Positions 1-7,270 of a stretch of DNA of 9,037 nucleotides are shown in pieces. Made by a program: the position numbers and the translations under genes. Below the pieces are notes generated by a model. That model was not told where the DNA came from. It did no database searches and saw only the letters and a program-made list of their open reading frames with translations. Source of the stretch: Lautropia sp. SCN 70-15 (lineage in GTDB: Bacteria; Pseudomonadota; Gammaproteobacteria; Burkholderiales; Burkholderiaceae_E). Positions within the stretch are counted from its first letter, which is position 1. Each line of letters begins with the position of its first letter. The stretch spans positions 1-9,037 of the forward strand of contig MEEC01000098.1 of NCBI GenBank assembly GCA_001724315.1, in the 5' to 3' direction.

Positions 1-1061
1 GGCTCGCCGACGAGGAGTTCCGGCGCGCGGGAGCCGTCGATCCGGCCAGCGCCGGCCTTCGGGCGCAGCGGGTCGCGCCGCTGCTCGACGTGCACGAGTG
101 GGACTGGGCCCGGGCGGAACTGCGCGCGGCGCAGGCGATGCGCCCCGACGACCACCGCGTGCGACGCGCGGCCGATCTCTGGGCGGTTCACGAACTGCGG
201 GAGCTCGACCTGAGCGCCGAGTGGGGCACCTCCAGCAGCGGCACGCCCACCGGCAGCGATGACTGGCGGATCGAGGCGCGTCTCTACACGCATCCGCTGG
301 CTTCGAACTGGCGGCTGTTCGGACAGGCCACGCGGGCCCGCGCCGATTTCGACACCAGCGTCGCGCGCTGGCACCGGGAGGGAGTCGGCGCCGAGTACCG
401 AGCGCGCGACCTGCTGCTGAGCGCCGCGCTCACCGACGGTTCGTCGGGCAAGGCCGGCGTCGAGGCCGCCGCTGCCTGGCAGCCCGACGACCACTGGTCG
501 CTGACCCTGCAGTCGGCCAGCGTCAGCAGCAACGTGCCGCTGCAGGCCTGGAACGCCGGCGTGCGCGCGGGCGAGATCGGGCTGGGCGCGCGCTACGCGG
601 TGAACGAATCGCGCAGCTTCGGCGCGGGCCTGTCCCGCATGGACTTCAGCGACGGCAACGATCGCGACCAATGGTGGGTGTCCTGGTTCGAGCGCTGGGT
701 GTCGGAGCCGCGCTGGCGGGTCGAGACCACCGCCTCGCTCGGCGGTTCGGCGAACTCGCTGGCCGGCGCCCCTTACTTCAATCCGGGCAGCGACCTGACC
801 GCCAGCGTCGAGCTGGCCGGCGAATGGCTGAACTGGCGCCGCTACGAGCGGCAGTTCCGCCAGCGTGCGGCGCTGACCCTCGGCCAGTACGCGCAGGAGG
901 GCTTCGGCAGCGGCTCGATCGTGGGCGTGTCCTACGAGCACGTCTGGGAGCTCGACCGTCGCCTGTACCTGCGCTACGGCGTCGGCCGTTCGCTGCGCCC
1001 GTACGACGGCGAGCGCACCGGCCGCACCGTGGCCCGCGTCACGCTGGAAGGGAGGTTCTGA
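1..1061 (+). CDS. pgaA: PgaA, poly-beta-1,6-GlcNAc outer-membrane export porin (C-terminal part)
   Basis: The reading frame is open from the window edge (first full codon at 3), so the N-terminus and most of the TPR domain lie outside; 352 residues are visible. The first ~65 residues are helical and TPR-like (an EFRRAGAVDP segment, then WARAELRAAQAMRPDD). The rest has the alternating polar/hydrophobic, aromatic-rich pattern of an outer-membrane beta-barrel, contains a PYFNPGSD segment typical of PgaA, and ends in Phe, the usual C-terminal signature for barrel insertion by the BAM machinery. In the family, the periplasmic TPRs bind deacetylated PNAG and the barrel exports it through the outer membrane. 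The stop is 1 bp before the pgaB start, so the two are probably translationally coupled. Family identity rests strongly on the order pgaA-B-C-D. An internal GTG at 90 should not be taken as the start. Confidence 0.93.
   Translation, partial: LADEEFRRAGAVDPASAGLRAQRVAPLLDVHEWDWARAELRAAQAMRPDDHRVRRAADLWAVHELRELDLSAEWGTSSSGTPTGSDDWRIEARLYTHPLASNWRLFGQATRARADFDTSVARWHREGVGAEYRARDLLLSAALTDGSSGKAGVEAAAAWQPDDHWSLTLQSASVSSNVPLQAWNAGVRAGEIGLGARYAVNESRSFGAGLSRMDFSDGNDRDQWWVSWFERWVSEPRWRVETTASLGGSANSLAGAPYFNPGSDLTASVELAGEWLNWRRYERQFRQRAALTLGQYAQEGFGSGSIVGVSYEHVWELDRRLYLRYGVGRSLRPYDGERTGRTVARVTLEGRF
1050..1055 (+). promoter_or_regulatory. Shine-Dalgarno for pgaB, deciding a TTG start
   Basis: GGGAGG lies within the last codons of pgaA, seven to eight bases before the TTG at 1063. 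This is an optimal SD position for that codon and is too far away for the next candidate, GTG 1075. No ATG precedes the signal peptide in this frame, so the TTG start is preferred. Confidence 0.7.
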
Positions 1062-1062
1062 G

Positions 1063-3036
1063 TTGGTCTCGCGTGTGCTGAGTCTCGCTGCGGCGATCCT
1101 GTCGTCGGTGCTGATGGCGCTGCCGCAGCCCTCGCTGGCGCGCGCGCCGGGAATCCCGGCCGGCGCCTTCGTCGCGCTGTCCTATCACGAGGTGCCCGGG
1201 GACGGCCCGCGCGAGGCCGCGCCGGGCGCGGGCCGCTACGGCGTCGAGGCCTCCTACCTGATCGCGCAGTTCGCCTGGCTGCGCGAGAACGGCTACCGAC
1301 CGGTGAGCCTGGCCGAAATCGCCGAGGCGCGCGCCGGCGGCAAGCCGCTGCCGCCCAGGGCGGTGCTGCTGAGCTTCGACGACGGCTACGCCGACTTCTA
1401 CGAGCGCGTGTACCCGGTGCTGCAGCTGTTCAGCTATCCGGCCGTGATCGCCCTGGTCGGCAAGTGGATGGACGTGCCGGCCGGCGGCCAGGTCGACTAT
1501 GACGGCAAGCCGATGCCGCGCGAAGCCTTCCTGTCCTGGGGGCAGGTGCGCGAGATGGTGGGCTCGGGCCTGGTCGAGGTGGCCTCGCACTCCTACGACC
1601 TGCATCGCGGCGTGCTGGGCAACCCGCAGGGCAACATGCAGCCGGCGGCCACCACCCGGATCCACGATGCCGCCACCGGCCGCTACGAGACCGACGAGGC
1701 CTGGCTCGCCCGGGTGCGCGACGATCTCGATCGCAACAGCCGCCTGATCGAGCGCGAGACCGGCAAGCGGCCGCGGGCGATGGTCTGGCCCTACGGCCGC
1801 TACAACGGAGCGCTGCAGGAAGTCGCGCGCGAGCTCGGCATGCCGATGATGCTCACGCTGCAGGGCGGGCCCAACCTGGCCGGCGATCCGCTCGACCGGA
1901 TCAGGCGGATCATCGTCGAGTTCAATCCGAAGCTTGGCGCCTTCGTCGACGAGATCGAGCGGGTCTGGCCCGAGGATCCGCAGCGCGTGGTCCACGTCGA
2001 TCTCGACTACGTCTACAGTCCGGACGCGGCCGAGCAGGAGCGCAACCTGTCGGCGCTGCTCGACCGGATCCAGGCGATCGGGCCCACGACGGTCTACCTG
2101 CAGGCCTTCGCCGATCCCGACGGCGACGGCGAGGCCGATGCGCTCTACTTCCCGAACCGCCACCTGCCGGTGCGCGCCGACCTGTTCAACCGGGTCGCCT
2201 GGCAGCTCGAGACGCGGGTCGGCGTGCAGGTCTACGCGTGGATGCCGATGCTGGCCTACCGGCTGCCCGAAGGCCATCCGGCGCGCGACGAGATCGTGCG
2301 TGCCGCGCCTGGCAAGGCGGGTTCGTCCTACCGCAGGCTCTCGCCCTTCTCTGCGGCGGCCCGCCAGGCGGTGCGCGAAATCTACGAGGACCTCGGCCGG
2401 CACGCCCATTTCGCGGGCCTGCTCTTCCACGACGACGGCCTGCTTGGGGACCACGAGGATGCCAGCCCCGAGGCCCTGGCGGTGTACCGCGACCAGTGGG
2501 GCCTGCCGGGCTCGGTGGACGCGATCCGCGCCGACCCGGCGCTCGCCGAACGCTGGGCGCGGCGCAAGACCGACTGGCTGGTCGACTTCACGCGCGAGCT
2601 GGCCGGCGCCGCCAGCCGCTTCACCGCGCCGCTGAAGACCGCGCGCAACCTGTACGCGGCGCCGGTGCTCGATCCGCAGGCCCGGCACTGGTTCGCGCAA
2701 TCCCTGCCGGCCTTCCTCGGCGGCTACGACTACACCGCGCTGATGGCCATGCCCTACATGGAGAACGCCGAGGATCCTGCCCGCTTCCTGCAGGCGCTCG
2801 TCGATGCGGTGTCGGCGCAGCCCGACGGCCTGGCGCGCACCGTGTTCGAGCTGCAGGCCCGCGACTGGCGCAACGGCGAAGCGGTGCCGTCCGCCGAGCT
2901 GGTCGGCTGGATCAGGCAGCTCGAGCTCGCCGGCGCCCGCCACATCGGCTACTACCCGGACGACGCGCGCGCCGACGTGCCCGAGATGCGGCCGATCGTG
3001 CCCGCCTTCTCGGTTCGTTCCCTTCCGCAGCGCTAG
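1063..3036 (+). CDS. pgaB: PgaB, poly-beta-1,6-GlcNAc N-deacetylase with C-terminal glycoside hydrolase domain
   Basis: The 657-aa protein matches the usual two-domain PgaB length. It starts at TTG behind a good SD. Residues 1-26 look like a Sec signal peptide (Arg4, hydrophobic core about 6-20, cleavage expected after SLA at 24-26). There is no cysteine in or near the signal, so no lipobox, unlike E. coli PgaB, which is a lipoprotein. Residues ~35-300 are a CE4-type deacetylase: SFDDG gives Asp106 (probable general base) and Asp107 (metal ligand), and SHSYDLH gives metal ligands His176 and His181, with the same five-residue spacing as in E. coli PgaB. Residues ~308-650 are the C-terminal domain (GH153 type), with the acidic FHDDG motif at 455-459 where the catalytic acid is expected. 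By family knowledge it removes some acetyl groups from PNAG in the periplasm so that PgaA can export it, and its second domain cuts partly deacetylated PNAG. Second gene of the operon. Confidence 0.95.
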   Translation: MVSRVLSLAAAILSSVLMALPQPSLARAPGIPAGAFVALSYHEVPGDGPREAAPGAGRYGVEASYLIAQFAWLRENGYRPVSLAEIAEARAGGKPLPPRAVLLSFDDGYADFYERVYPVLQLFSYPAVIALVGKWMDVPAGGQVDYDGKPMPREAFLSWGQVREMVGSGLVEVASHSYDLHRGVLGNPQGNMQPAATTRIHDAATGRYETDEAWLARVRDDLDRNSRLIERETGKRPRAMVWPYGRYNGALQEVARELGMPMMLTLQGGPNLAGDPLDRIRRIIVEFNPKLGAFVDEIERVWPEDPQRVVHVDLDYVYSPDAAEQERNLSALLDRIQAIGPTTVYLQAFADPDGDGEADALYFPNRHLPVRADLFNRVAWQLETRVGVQVYAWMPMLAYRLPEGHPARDEIVRAAPGKAGSSYRRLSPFSAAARQAVREIYEDLGRHAHFAGLLFHDDGLLGDHEDASPEALAVYRDQWGLPGSVDAIRADPALAERWARRKTDWLVDFTRELAGAASRFTAPLKTARNLYAAPVLDPQARHWFAQSLPAFLGGYDYTALMAMPYMENAEDPARFLQALVDAVSAQPDGLARTVFELQARDWRNGEAVPSAELVGWIRQLELAGARHIGYYPDDARADVPEMRPIVPAFSVRSLPQR

Positions 3037-3041
3037 CCACG

Positions 3042-4310
3042 ATGAACATGAGCATTGCATCGATCGGACAGGCCCTGACCGACTTCGCCTTCTACTACCC
3101 GCTGTTCATGGCCTATCTGTGGATGGCGGGGGCGCTCTTCTACTGGCATCGCCACGAGCGCAAGGCCGGCAAGGTCGACCAGCCGCCCGCGCTCGACGAG
3201 TACCCGAGCGTGGCGGTCATCGTTCCCTGCTTCAACGAGGAGGCGCACGCGGAAGAGACCATCGGCTGCCTGATGCGCTCGAAGTACCCGAACCTCGAGG
3301 TGATCGCGGTCGACGACGGCAGCATCGACGACACCGGCGCGGTGCTCGAGCGGCTCGCCGCCCGCTACCCCGCGCTGCGGGTGGTGCGGCTGATGCGCAA
3401 CCAGGGCAAGGCCGCCGCCTTGAACACGGCCGCGACGATGACCCGCGCGGAGATCCTGGTCTGCATCGACGGCGACGCGCTGCTCGATCCCTGGGCCGTG
3501 CACTGGCTGGTGGCCCACTTCCGCTGGCCGCGCGTGGGCGCCGTCACCGGCAATCCGCGCGTGCGCACGCGTTCGACCCTGCTGGGCCGCCTGCAGGTCG
3601 GCGAGTTCTCGTCGACGATCGGCCTGATCAAGCGGGCGCAGCGCACCTACGGGCGGGTCTTCACCGTGTCGGGCGTGGTGGCGGCCTTTCGCCGAAGCGC
3701 GCTGCACGACGTGGGCTACTGGAGCACCGACATGCTCACCGAGGATGTCGACATCTCGTGGAAGCTGCAGGCCCGCCACTGGGACGTTCGCTTCGAGCCG
3801 AACGCGCTGTGCTGGATCCTGATGCCCGAGACCCTGCGGGGACTCTGGAAACAGCGCCTGCGCTGGGCCGCCGGCGGCATGCAGGTCCTGGCGAAGAACT
3901 GGCGCCCGCTTCAGGCCTGGCGCCAGCGCCGGATGTGGCCGGTGTTCGCCGAGTACCTGACCAGCGCGTTCTGGGCCTACACGATGCTCGGGCTCTTCCT
4001 GGTGTGGCTGCTGAGAGTCGTGTTCGGCGTGCCCACGCCCATCGACGGCTCGTCGCTGATCCCGAGGTGGTCGGGGGTGGTCATCGGCACCACCTGCCTG
4101 CTGCAGATCGCCGTCGGCATGCTGCTCGACGCCAGGCTCGAGAAGGGCCTGTTCCGCTACTTCTTCTGGATGATCTGGTACCCGCTCGCCTTCTGGCTCC
4201 TCAGCGCGCTCACCACGGTGGTGGGCGTGCCGAAGGCCCTGTTTCGTACGACTGGAAAACGCGCAAGATGGAAAAGCCCGGATCGGGGACTGCTTCCCCA
4301 AGACCGCTGA
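3042..4310 (+). CDS. pgaC: PgaC, poly-beta-1,6-N-acetylglucosamine synthase (GT2)
   Basis: An inner-membrane family-2 glycosyltransferase of 422 aa (E. coli PgaC about 440) that polymerises UDP-GlcNAc into PNAG together with PgaD. A membrane segment lies at ~14-35. The cytosolic catalytic domain (~55-285) has VDDGS with Asp91/Asp92, the DGD metal motif at 143-145, TED at 233-235 holding the likely catalytic base Asp235, and QRLRW at 271-275 (the QxxRW processive-synthase motif). C-terminal membrane segments lie at about 304-328, 344-362 and 370-398. The tail with RARWKSPDRG is typical of the PgaC/IcaA family. The ATG at 3042 is 5 bp after the pgaB stop; no clear SD is visible, so translation probably depends on coupling. 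A second ATG at 3048 is equally possible. The frame is open far upstream inside pgaB, but that part is an overlapping shadow. The 3' end overlaps pgaD by 43 bp. In E. coli the PgaCD complex is activated by c-di-GMP; that this applies here is inference. Confidence 0.95.
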   Translation: MNMSIASIGQALTDFAFYYPLFMAYLWMAGALFYWHRHERKAGKVDQPPALDEYPSVAVIVPCFNEEAHAEETIGCLMRSKYPNLEVIAVDDGSIDDTGAVLERLAARYPALRVVRLMRNQGKAAALNTAATMTRAEILVCIDGDALLDPWAVHWLVAHFRWPRVGAVTGNPRVRTRSTLLGRLQVGEFSSTIGLIKRAQRTYGRVFTVSGVVAAFRRSALHDVGYWSTDMLTEDVDISWKLQARHWDVRFEPNALCWILMPETLRGLWKQRLRWAAGGMQVLAKNWRPLQAWRQRRMWPVFAEYLTSAFWAYTMLGLFLVWLLRVVFGVPTPIDGSSLIPRWSGVVIGTTCLLQIAVGMLLDARLEKGLFRYFFWMIWYPLAFWLLSALTTVVGVPKALFRTTGKRARWKSPDRGLLPQDR

Positions 4311-4819
4311 TCATCGAGCGACCGGACCTGCAGTCGCGGTCGCAAAGACTGATTTCGACGACGCTCACCGCGTTCTTCTGGGCGCTGTGGCTCTACCTGT
4401 GGCTGCCGGTGGTGGCGCTGGTCGGCTGGTGGCTGGGCGCCACCCGCTTCTACGACGAGATGGTTCGGCTGGAGGGCTACAAGCCCCTGGTCGAGCTGCT
4501 CGGCTGGTATGCGGTCTGCATCGTGGCGCTCGCGGGTTCGCTGATCGTCTGGGCCCTGTACAACATCTTCCGCTTCCGCGGGCGCGAGCGCCGCAAGGCG
4601 AGGCCGCTGGTGCGGGTCGGCCAGGTGGCCGAGCACGTGGGGGTCGAGCCCGACACGCTGCTGGCCTGGCAGCGCGCCCGGATCCTGCACGTGATGCACG
4701 ACGAGGCGGGCCGGATCGAGTCGGTCGAAACGATTGCCGTGCCCTCCGGGGAGCAGGGCGCGGCCGATGCCGGAGAGTCCGGCCCCGAGACCCTGCTCAG
4801 GGATCCGGCGCTCGCCTGA
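4268..4819 (+). CDS. pgaD: PgaD, PNAG synthase membrane partner
   Basis: A small inner-membrane protein of 183 aa (E. coli PgaD 137). The short N-terminal PLIIERPDLQ stretch (13-22) precedes two membrane segments, ~31-56 and ~78-100. The second carries the recognisable LIVWALYNIFRF signature shared with E. coli PgaD. A soluble C-terminal part (~105-183) follows. It includes a stretch (~115-150: VGQVAEHVGVEPDTLLAWQ) that aligns with the PgaD cytosolic domain, then an acidic tail longer than in E. coli. The ATG at 4268 is chosen because it directly precedes the conserved N-terminus; a weak GGAAAA lies 8 bp upstream. It overlaps the last 43 bp of pgaC, implying coupled translation and matched amounts. 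By family knowledge PgaD stabilises PgaC and in E. coli shares the c-di-GMP control of synthesis. It is the last gene of the operon. Confidence 0.92.
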   Translation: MEKPGSGTASPRPLIIERPDLQSRSQRLISTTLTAFFWALWLYLWLPVVALVGWWLGATRFYDEMVRLEGYKPLVELLGWYAVCIVALAGSLIVWALYNIFRFRGRERRKARPLVRVGQVAEHVGVEPDTLLAWQRARILHVMHDEAGRIESVETIAVPSGEQGAADAGESGPETLLRDPALA

Positions 4820-4921
4820 TCGGGCGCAAGCCGGGCGCGAGTCCCCGGCCGGCCAGGGGACAAGCGCCGCGGCATCGGGCGAGCGGGTAGACTTCGCGCG
4901 CCTGTCCGAAAGTCCCCGACG
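4820..4921 (+). other. Gap after the pga operon with overlapping GC-rich hairpins
   Basis: The only sizeable gap on the + strand before the pca region. It contains GTCCCC..GGGGAC (4841-4861; perfect 6-bp arms, with GG-CCGG-CC in the loop) and an alternative stem GCCGGG..CCCGGC (4830-4849); the two share bases and exclude each other. No T-run follows either, so neither is a classical intrinsic terminator. They may protect the 3' end, or transcription may end by Rho or read on. In DNA this GC-rich, hairpins of this size can arise by chance. Confidence 0.3.
4888..4893 (+). promoter_or_regulatory. Possible -10 element for the sodium channel gene
   Basis: TAGACT matches TATAAT at 4 of 6 positions and lies 28 bp before the ATG at 4922, an ordinary position for a short leader. 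No TTGACA-like -35 is seen at 16-18 bp upstream. The call rests on this short match and on the 102-bp gap after pgaD. Confidence 0.22.
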
Positions 4922-5785
4922 ATGACCTCCCCCATGATTCCTTCTGCCGCCGCCGGCGCGGGCTGGCGGCGCCGGCTTGCCGATCTCCTCGAAGCCCCGC
5001 GCATGCAGGGCGCGCTGATCGCGCTGATCCTGGTGAATGCCGCCGTGCTCGGCCTCGAGACTTCGCCATCGGTGATGGCCCGTTGGGGCGGACTCCTGGT
5101 GCGCATCGACACGGCGATCCTCGCCGTCTTCGTCGTCGAGATCGCGCTGCGGCTGGTCGCACGCGGGCCGCGCTTCTTCCGCGACCCGTGGGCGGTGTTC
5201 GATTTCGTGGTCGTCGGGATCGCCCTGTTGCCGGCCTCGGGTCCCTTCGCGGTGCTGCGCGCCTTGCGGGTGCTGCGCGTGCTGCGGCTGATGACCTTCG
5301 TGCCGAGCATGCGCCGCGTGGTCGGCGGCCTGCTGGCGGCGATCCCGGGCCTGAGCTCGGTCTTTGCGGTGATCGCGCTGATCTTCTACGTGGGCTCGGT
5401 CATGGCGACCAAGCTGTTCGGCGGGCAGTTCCCGGAGTGGTTCGGCTCGCTGGGCGCCAGCGCCTACACGCTGTTCCAGGTGATGACCCTCGAGAGCTGG
5501 TCGATGGGGATCGCACGTCCGGTCATGGAGGCCTTCCCCCATGCCTGGGCCTTCTTCGTGCCCTTCATCCTGATCGCCACGTTCACGATGCTGAACCTGT
5601 TCATCGCGGTGATCGTCAATGCGATCCAGGCCGAGCACGCGGCCGAGCACGAGACCGAGGTGAGGGACATCGAGTCGGCCGTCTCGGCGCACGCCGACGA
5701 GCGCGCCGATGCGCTGCACGTCGAGATCCGTGCCTTGCGCGCGGAGGTGGCGCGGCTCGCCGCGCTGCTCGAGAAGCGGGGCTGA
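4922..5785 (+). CDS. Bacterial voltage-gated sodium channel (NaChBac/NavAb family)
   Basis: A 287-aa, six-segment ion channel that forms homotetramers and conducts Na+ on depolarisation in studied members. Segments: S1 ~29-47 (Asn39), S2 ~57-80 (Glu73), S3 ~88-104 (Asp94), S4 ~108-129, S5 ~140-165, pore helix ~178-190, S6 ~205-235. S4 has Arg113, 116, 119 and 122 at every third position, matching R1-R4 of NavAb, so the voltage sensor looks complete. The selectivity filter TLESWSM (189-195; Glu191 is the ion-binding acid) equals that of NavAb. It differs from the TLDDWSD of the engineered calcium-selective form, so sodium is the expected ion. PEWFGSLG before the pore and MLNLFIAVIVNAI in S6 also match. 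The C-terminus is charged and ends in a coiled coil with a regular 4-3 pattern: Leu265, Ile269, Leu272, Val276, Leu279, Leu283. No strong SD precedes the ATG; Met5 is an alternative start. Nothing around it indicates a specific role; links to motility or pH responses are known only in other bacteria. Confidence 0.95.
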   Translation: MTSPMIPSAAAGAGWRRRLADLLEAPRMQGALIALILVNAAVLGLETSPSVMARWGGLLVRIDTAILAVFVVEIALRLVARGPRFFRDPWAVFDFVVVGIALLPASGPFAVLRALRVLRVLRLMTFVPSMRRVVGGLLAAIPGLSSVFAVIALIFYVGSVMATKLFGGQFPEWFGSLGASAYTLFQVMTLESWSMGIARPVMEAFPHAWAFFVPFILIATFTMLNLFIAVIVNAIQAEHAAEHETEVRDIESAVSAHADERADALHVEIRALRAEVARLAALLEKRG

Positions 5786-5803
5786 GCGACCGCGCGCCGC
5801 AGG

Positions 5804-5809
5804 TACACT
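5804..5809 (+). promoter_or_regulatory. Possible -10 element for ampG
   Basis: TACACT matches TATAAT at 4 of 6 positions. It ends 9 bp before the GTG start at 5819, so transcription would begin at or within a few bases of the start codon. The best -35 candidate is weak (CTGAGC at 5782-5787, 16 bp spacing, overlapping the stop of the channel gene). No SD lies between this element and GTG, which fits a leaderless mRNA. Readthrough from the channel gene, 33 bp upstream, is also possible. Confidence 0.3.
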
Positions 5810-5818
5810 GCGGCCACC

Positions 5819-7270
5819 GTGTCCAGCCCGCGCCCCCTCCTGCAGGTCTTCGGCAGCCGCCGCATCGCGGCGATGCTGCTGCTGGGTTTCGCCAGCGGGC
5901 TGCCGCTGGCGCTCTCGTCGGGCACGCTGCAGGCCTGGCTCACGGTCGAGGGCATCGACATCGCCACGATCGGCTTCTTCGCGCTGGCCGGCCTGCCCTA
6001 CACCTTCAAGTTCGTCTGGGCGCCGCTGGCGGACCGCTTCGAGCCGCCGATGCTGCCCGGCCGGCGCCGCAGCTGGCTGATGGTCACCCAGCTCGGGCTG
6101 GCCGCGCTGTGCTTCGTGATGGCCACGCTGGATCCGCGCGTGTCGGTGATGGCCGTGGGCGCCTGCGCGGTGGCGATCGCCTTCCTGTCCGCTTCGCAGG
6201 ACATCGTCTTCGACGCCTACCGCACCGACCTGCTGGACGAGAACGAGCGGGGCGCCGGCGCGGCCGTGTCGGTGCTCGGCTACCGGCTCGCGATGCTGGT
6301 GTCGGGCGGGCTGGCGCTGATCATCGCCGACCAGTGGCTGGGCTGGCCGAACATGTTCCGGCTGATGGGCGGCCTGTTCGGCCTGATGGCGCTGGTCACG
6401 CTCTGGTCGCCCAGGCCGCCGCCTGCCGACACCCTGCGCAGCGACGTGCGCCGCGAGCTGGTCGGCTTCGTGGCCATGCTGGCGGCCGGCGCCGGCAGTT
6501 TCTGGCTGCTGCGCCAGCTGCCCTGGGACTGGATCGGCGAGGGGCGCTTCGCCCGGCTCGCCGCGGACACGCTGATGCTGGTCGTGGCCTGCGTGGCCGC
6601 GCTGCGCGCCGCGCGCGCGGCGGGCTTTCCTTCCTTCCTCGCGCCGTGGGATGCCTTCTTCTCGCGCGAGAAGGCGGCCTGGCTGCTCGCGCTGATCGTG
6701 CTCTACAAGCTGGGCGACGCCTTCGCGGGCAGCCTGTCGACCAGCTTCCTGATTCGTGGCGCCGGCTTCACGCCCACCGAGGTGGGCGCGGTGAACAAGG
6801 TGCTGGGGCTGGTCGCCACGATCGTGGGCGCGCTGGCCGGCGGCGCCTGGCTCGCGAAGCGCCCGCTGTACGCCTCGCTGATGCTGTTCGGCATCCTGCA
6901 GGCGGTCTCGAACTTCGGTTACTGGCTGATCTCGGTGCTGCCCAAGAGCTACGGGCTGATGGCCGCCGCCATCGGTTTCGAGAACCTGTGCGGGGGCATG
7001 GGCACCGCCGCCTTCGTGGCCTTCCTGATGGCGCTCACCGACCGGCGCTTCTCCGCGGCCCAGTACGCGCTGCTGTCGGCGCTGGCCGCGGTGGGGCGGG
7101 TCTACGTGGGCCCGGCCTCGGGGGTGATGGTCGCCGCCTTCGGCTGGCCGACCTTCTTCGTGTTCACCGTCGCGGCGGCCTTGCCCGGGCTGCTGCTGCT
7201 CGCCTGGCTGCGGCCGCAGGTGGCGGCGCTCGGCGGGCCGCCGGAGCCGGGGCGGCAGGAGCCGTCGTAG
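5819..7270 (+). CDS. ampG: AmpG, anhydromuropeptide permease (MFS)
   Basis: An inner-membrane major-facilitator transporter of 483 aa (E. coli AmpG 491). It imports GlcNAc-anhydroMurNAc peptides from periplasmic peptidoglycan turnover for cell-wall recycling; in bacteria with AmpR/AmpC it also supplies the inducer of beta-lactamase. Family blocks are clear: LLGFASGLPLAL (21-32), SGTLQAW (34-40), SASQDIVFDAYRTDLL (124-139), RGAGAAVSVLGYRL (144-157), VLYKLGDAFAGSL (294-306), FENLCGGMGTAAFVAFLM (387-404) and LAAVGRVYVGP (422-432). The GTG start is chosen because the N-terminus MSSP..LQVFGSRR lines up with E. coli AmpG almost residue for residue; the next ATG (5873) would cut into membrane segment 1. 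There is an extra hydrophobic region (~213-262) between the two six-helix halves, while the two C-terminal helices of E. coli AmpG are absent. The last 107 bp overlap the convergent regulator gene. No ampR, ampC or other recycling gene is visible here. Confidence 0.93.
   Translation: MSSPRPLLQVFGSRRIAAMLLLGFASGLPLALSSGTLQAWLTVEGIDIATIGFFALAGLPYTFKFVWAPLADRFEPPMLPGRRRSWLMVTQLGLAALCFVMATLDPRVSVMAVGACAVAIAFLSASQDIVFDAYRTDLLDENERGAGAAVSVLGYRLAMLVSGGLALIIADQWLGWPNMFRLMGGLFGLMALVTLWSPRPPPADTLRSDVRRELVGFVAMLAAGAGSFWLLRQLPWDWIGEGRFARLAADTLMLVVACVAALRAARAAGFPSFLAPWDAFFSREKAAWLLALIVLYKLGDAFAGSLSTSFLIRGAGFTPTEVGAVNKVLGLVATIVGALAGGAWLAKRPLYASLMLFGILQAVSNFGYWLISVLPKSYGLMAAAIGFENLCGGMGTAAFVAFLMALTDRRFSAAQYALLSALAAVGRVYVGPASGVMVAAFGWPTFFVFTVAAALPGLLLLAWLRPQVAALGGPPEPGRQEPS

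Noticed and set aside
2238..3041. Upstream extension of the pgaC frame into pgaB
   Set aside because: It encodes a low-complexity Arg/Ala/Gly stretch; PgaC family similarity begins only near the ATG at 3042.
1039..3060. A 673-codon open frame on the - strand opposite pgaB
   Set aside because: Its product is Arg/His/Gly/Val-rich with no recognisable domain, while the + strand encodes a full PgaB with catalytic motifs. Long antisense frames are expected where codons end in G or C.
4157..5719. A 520-codon - strand frame across pgaD and the channel gene
   Set aside because: The composition (His/Gln/Asp/Arg-rich) is typical of an antisense shadow, and both + strand genes are clear family members.
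4922..5785. A potassium or calcium channel identity for the ion channel
   Set aside because: The filter is TLESWSM, not the TVGYG type of K+ channels nor the Asp-rich filter of calcium-selective variants.
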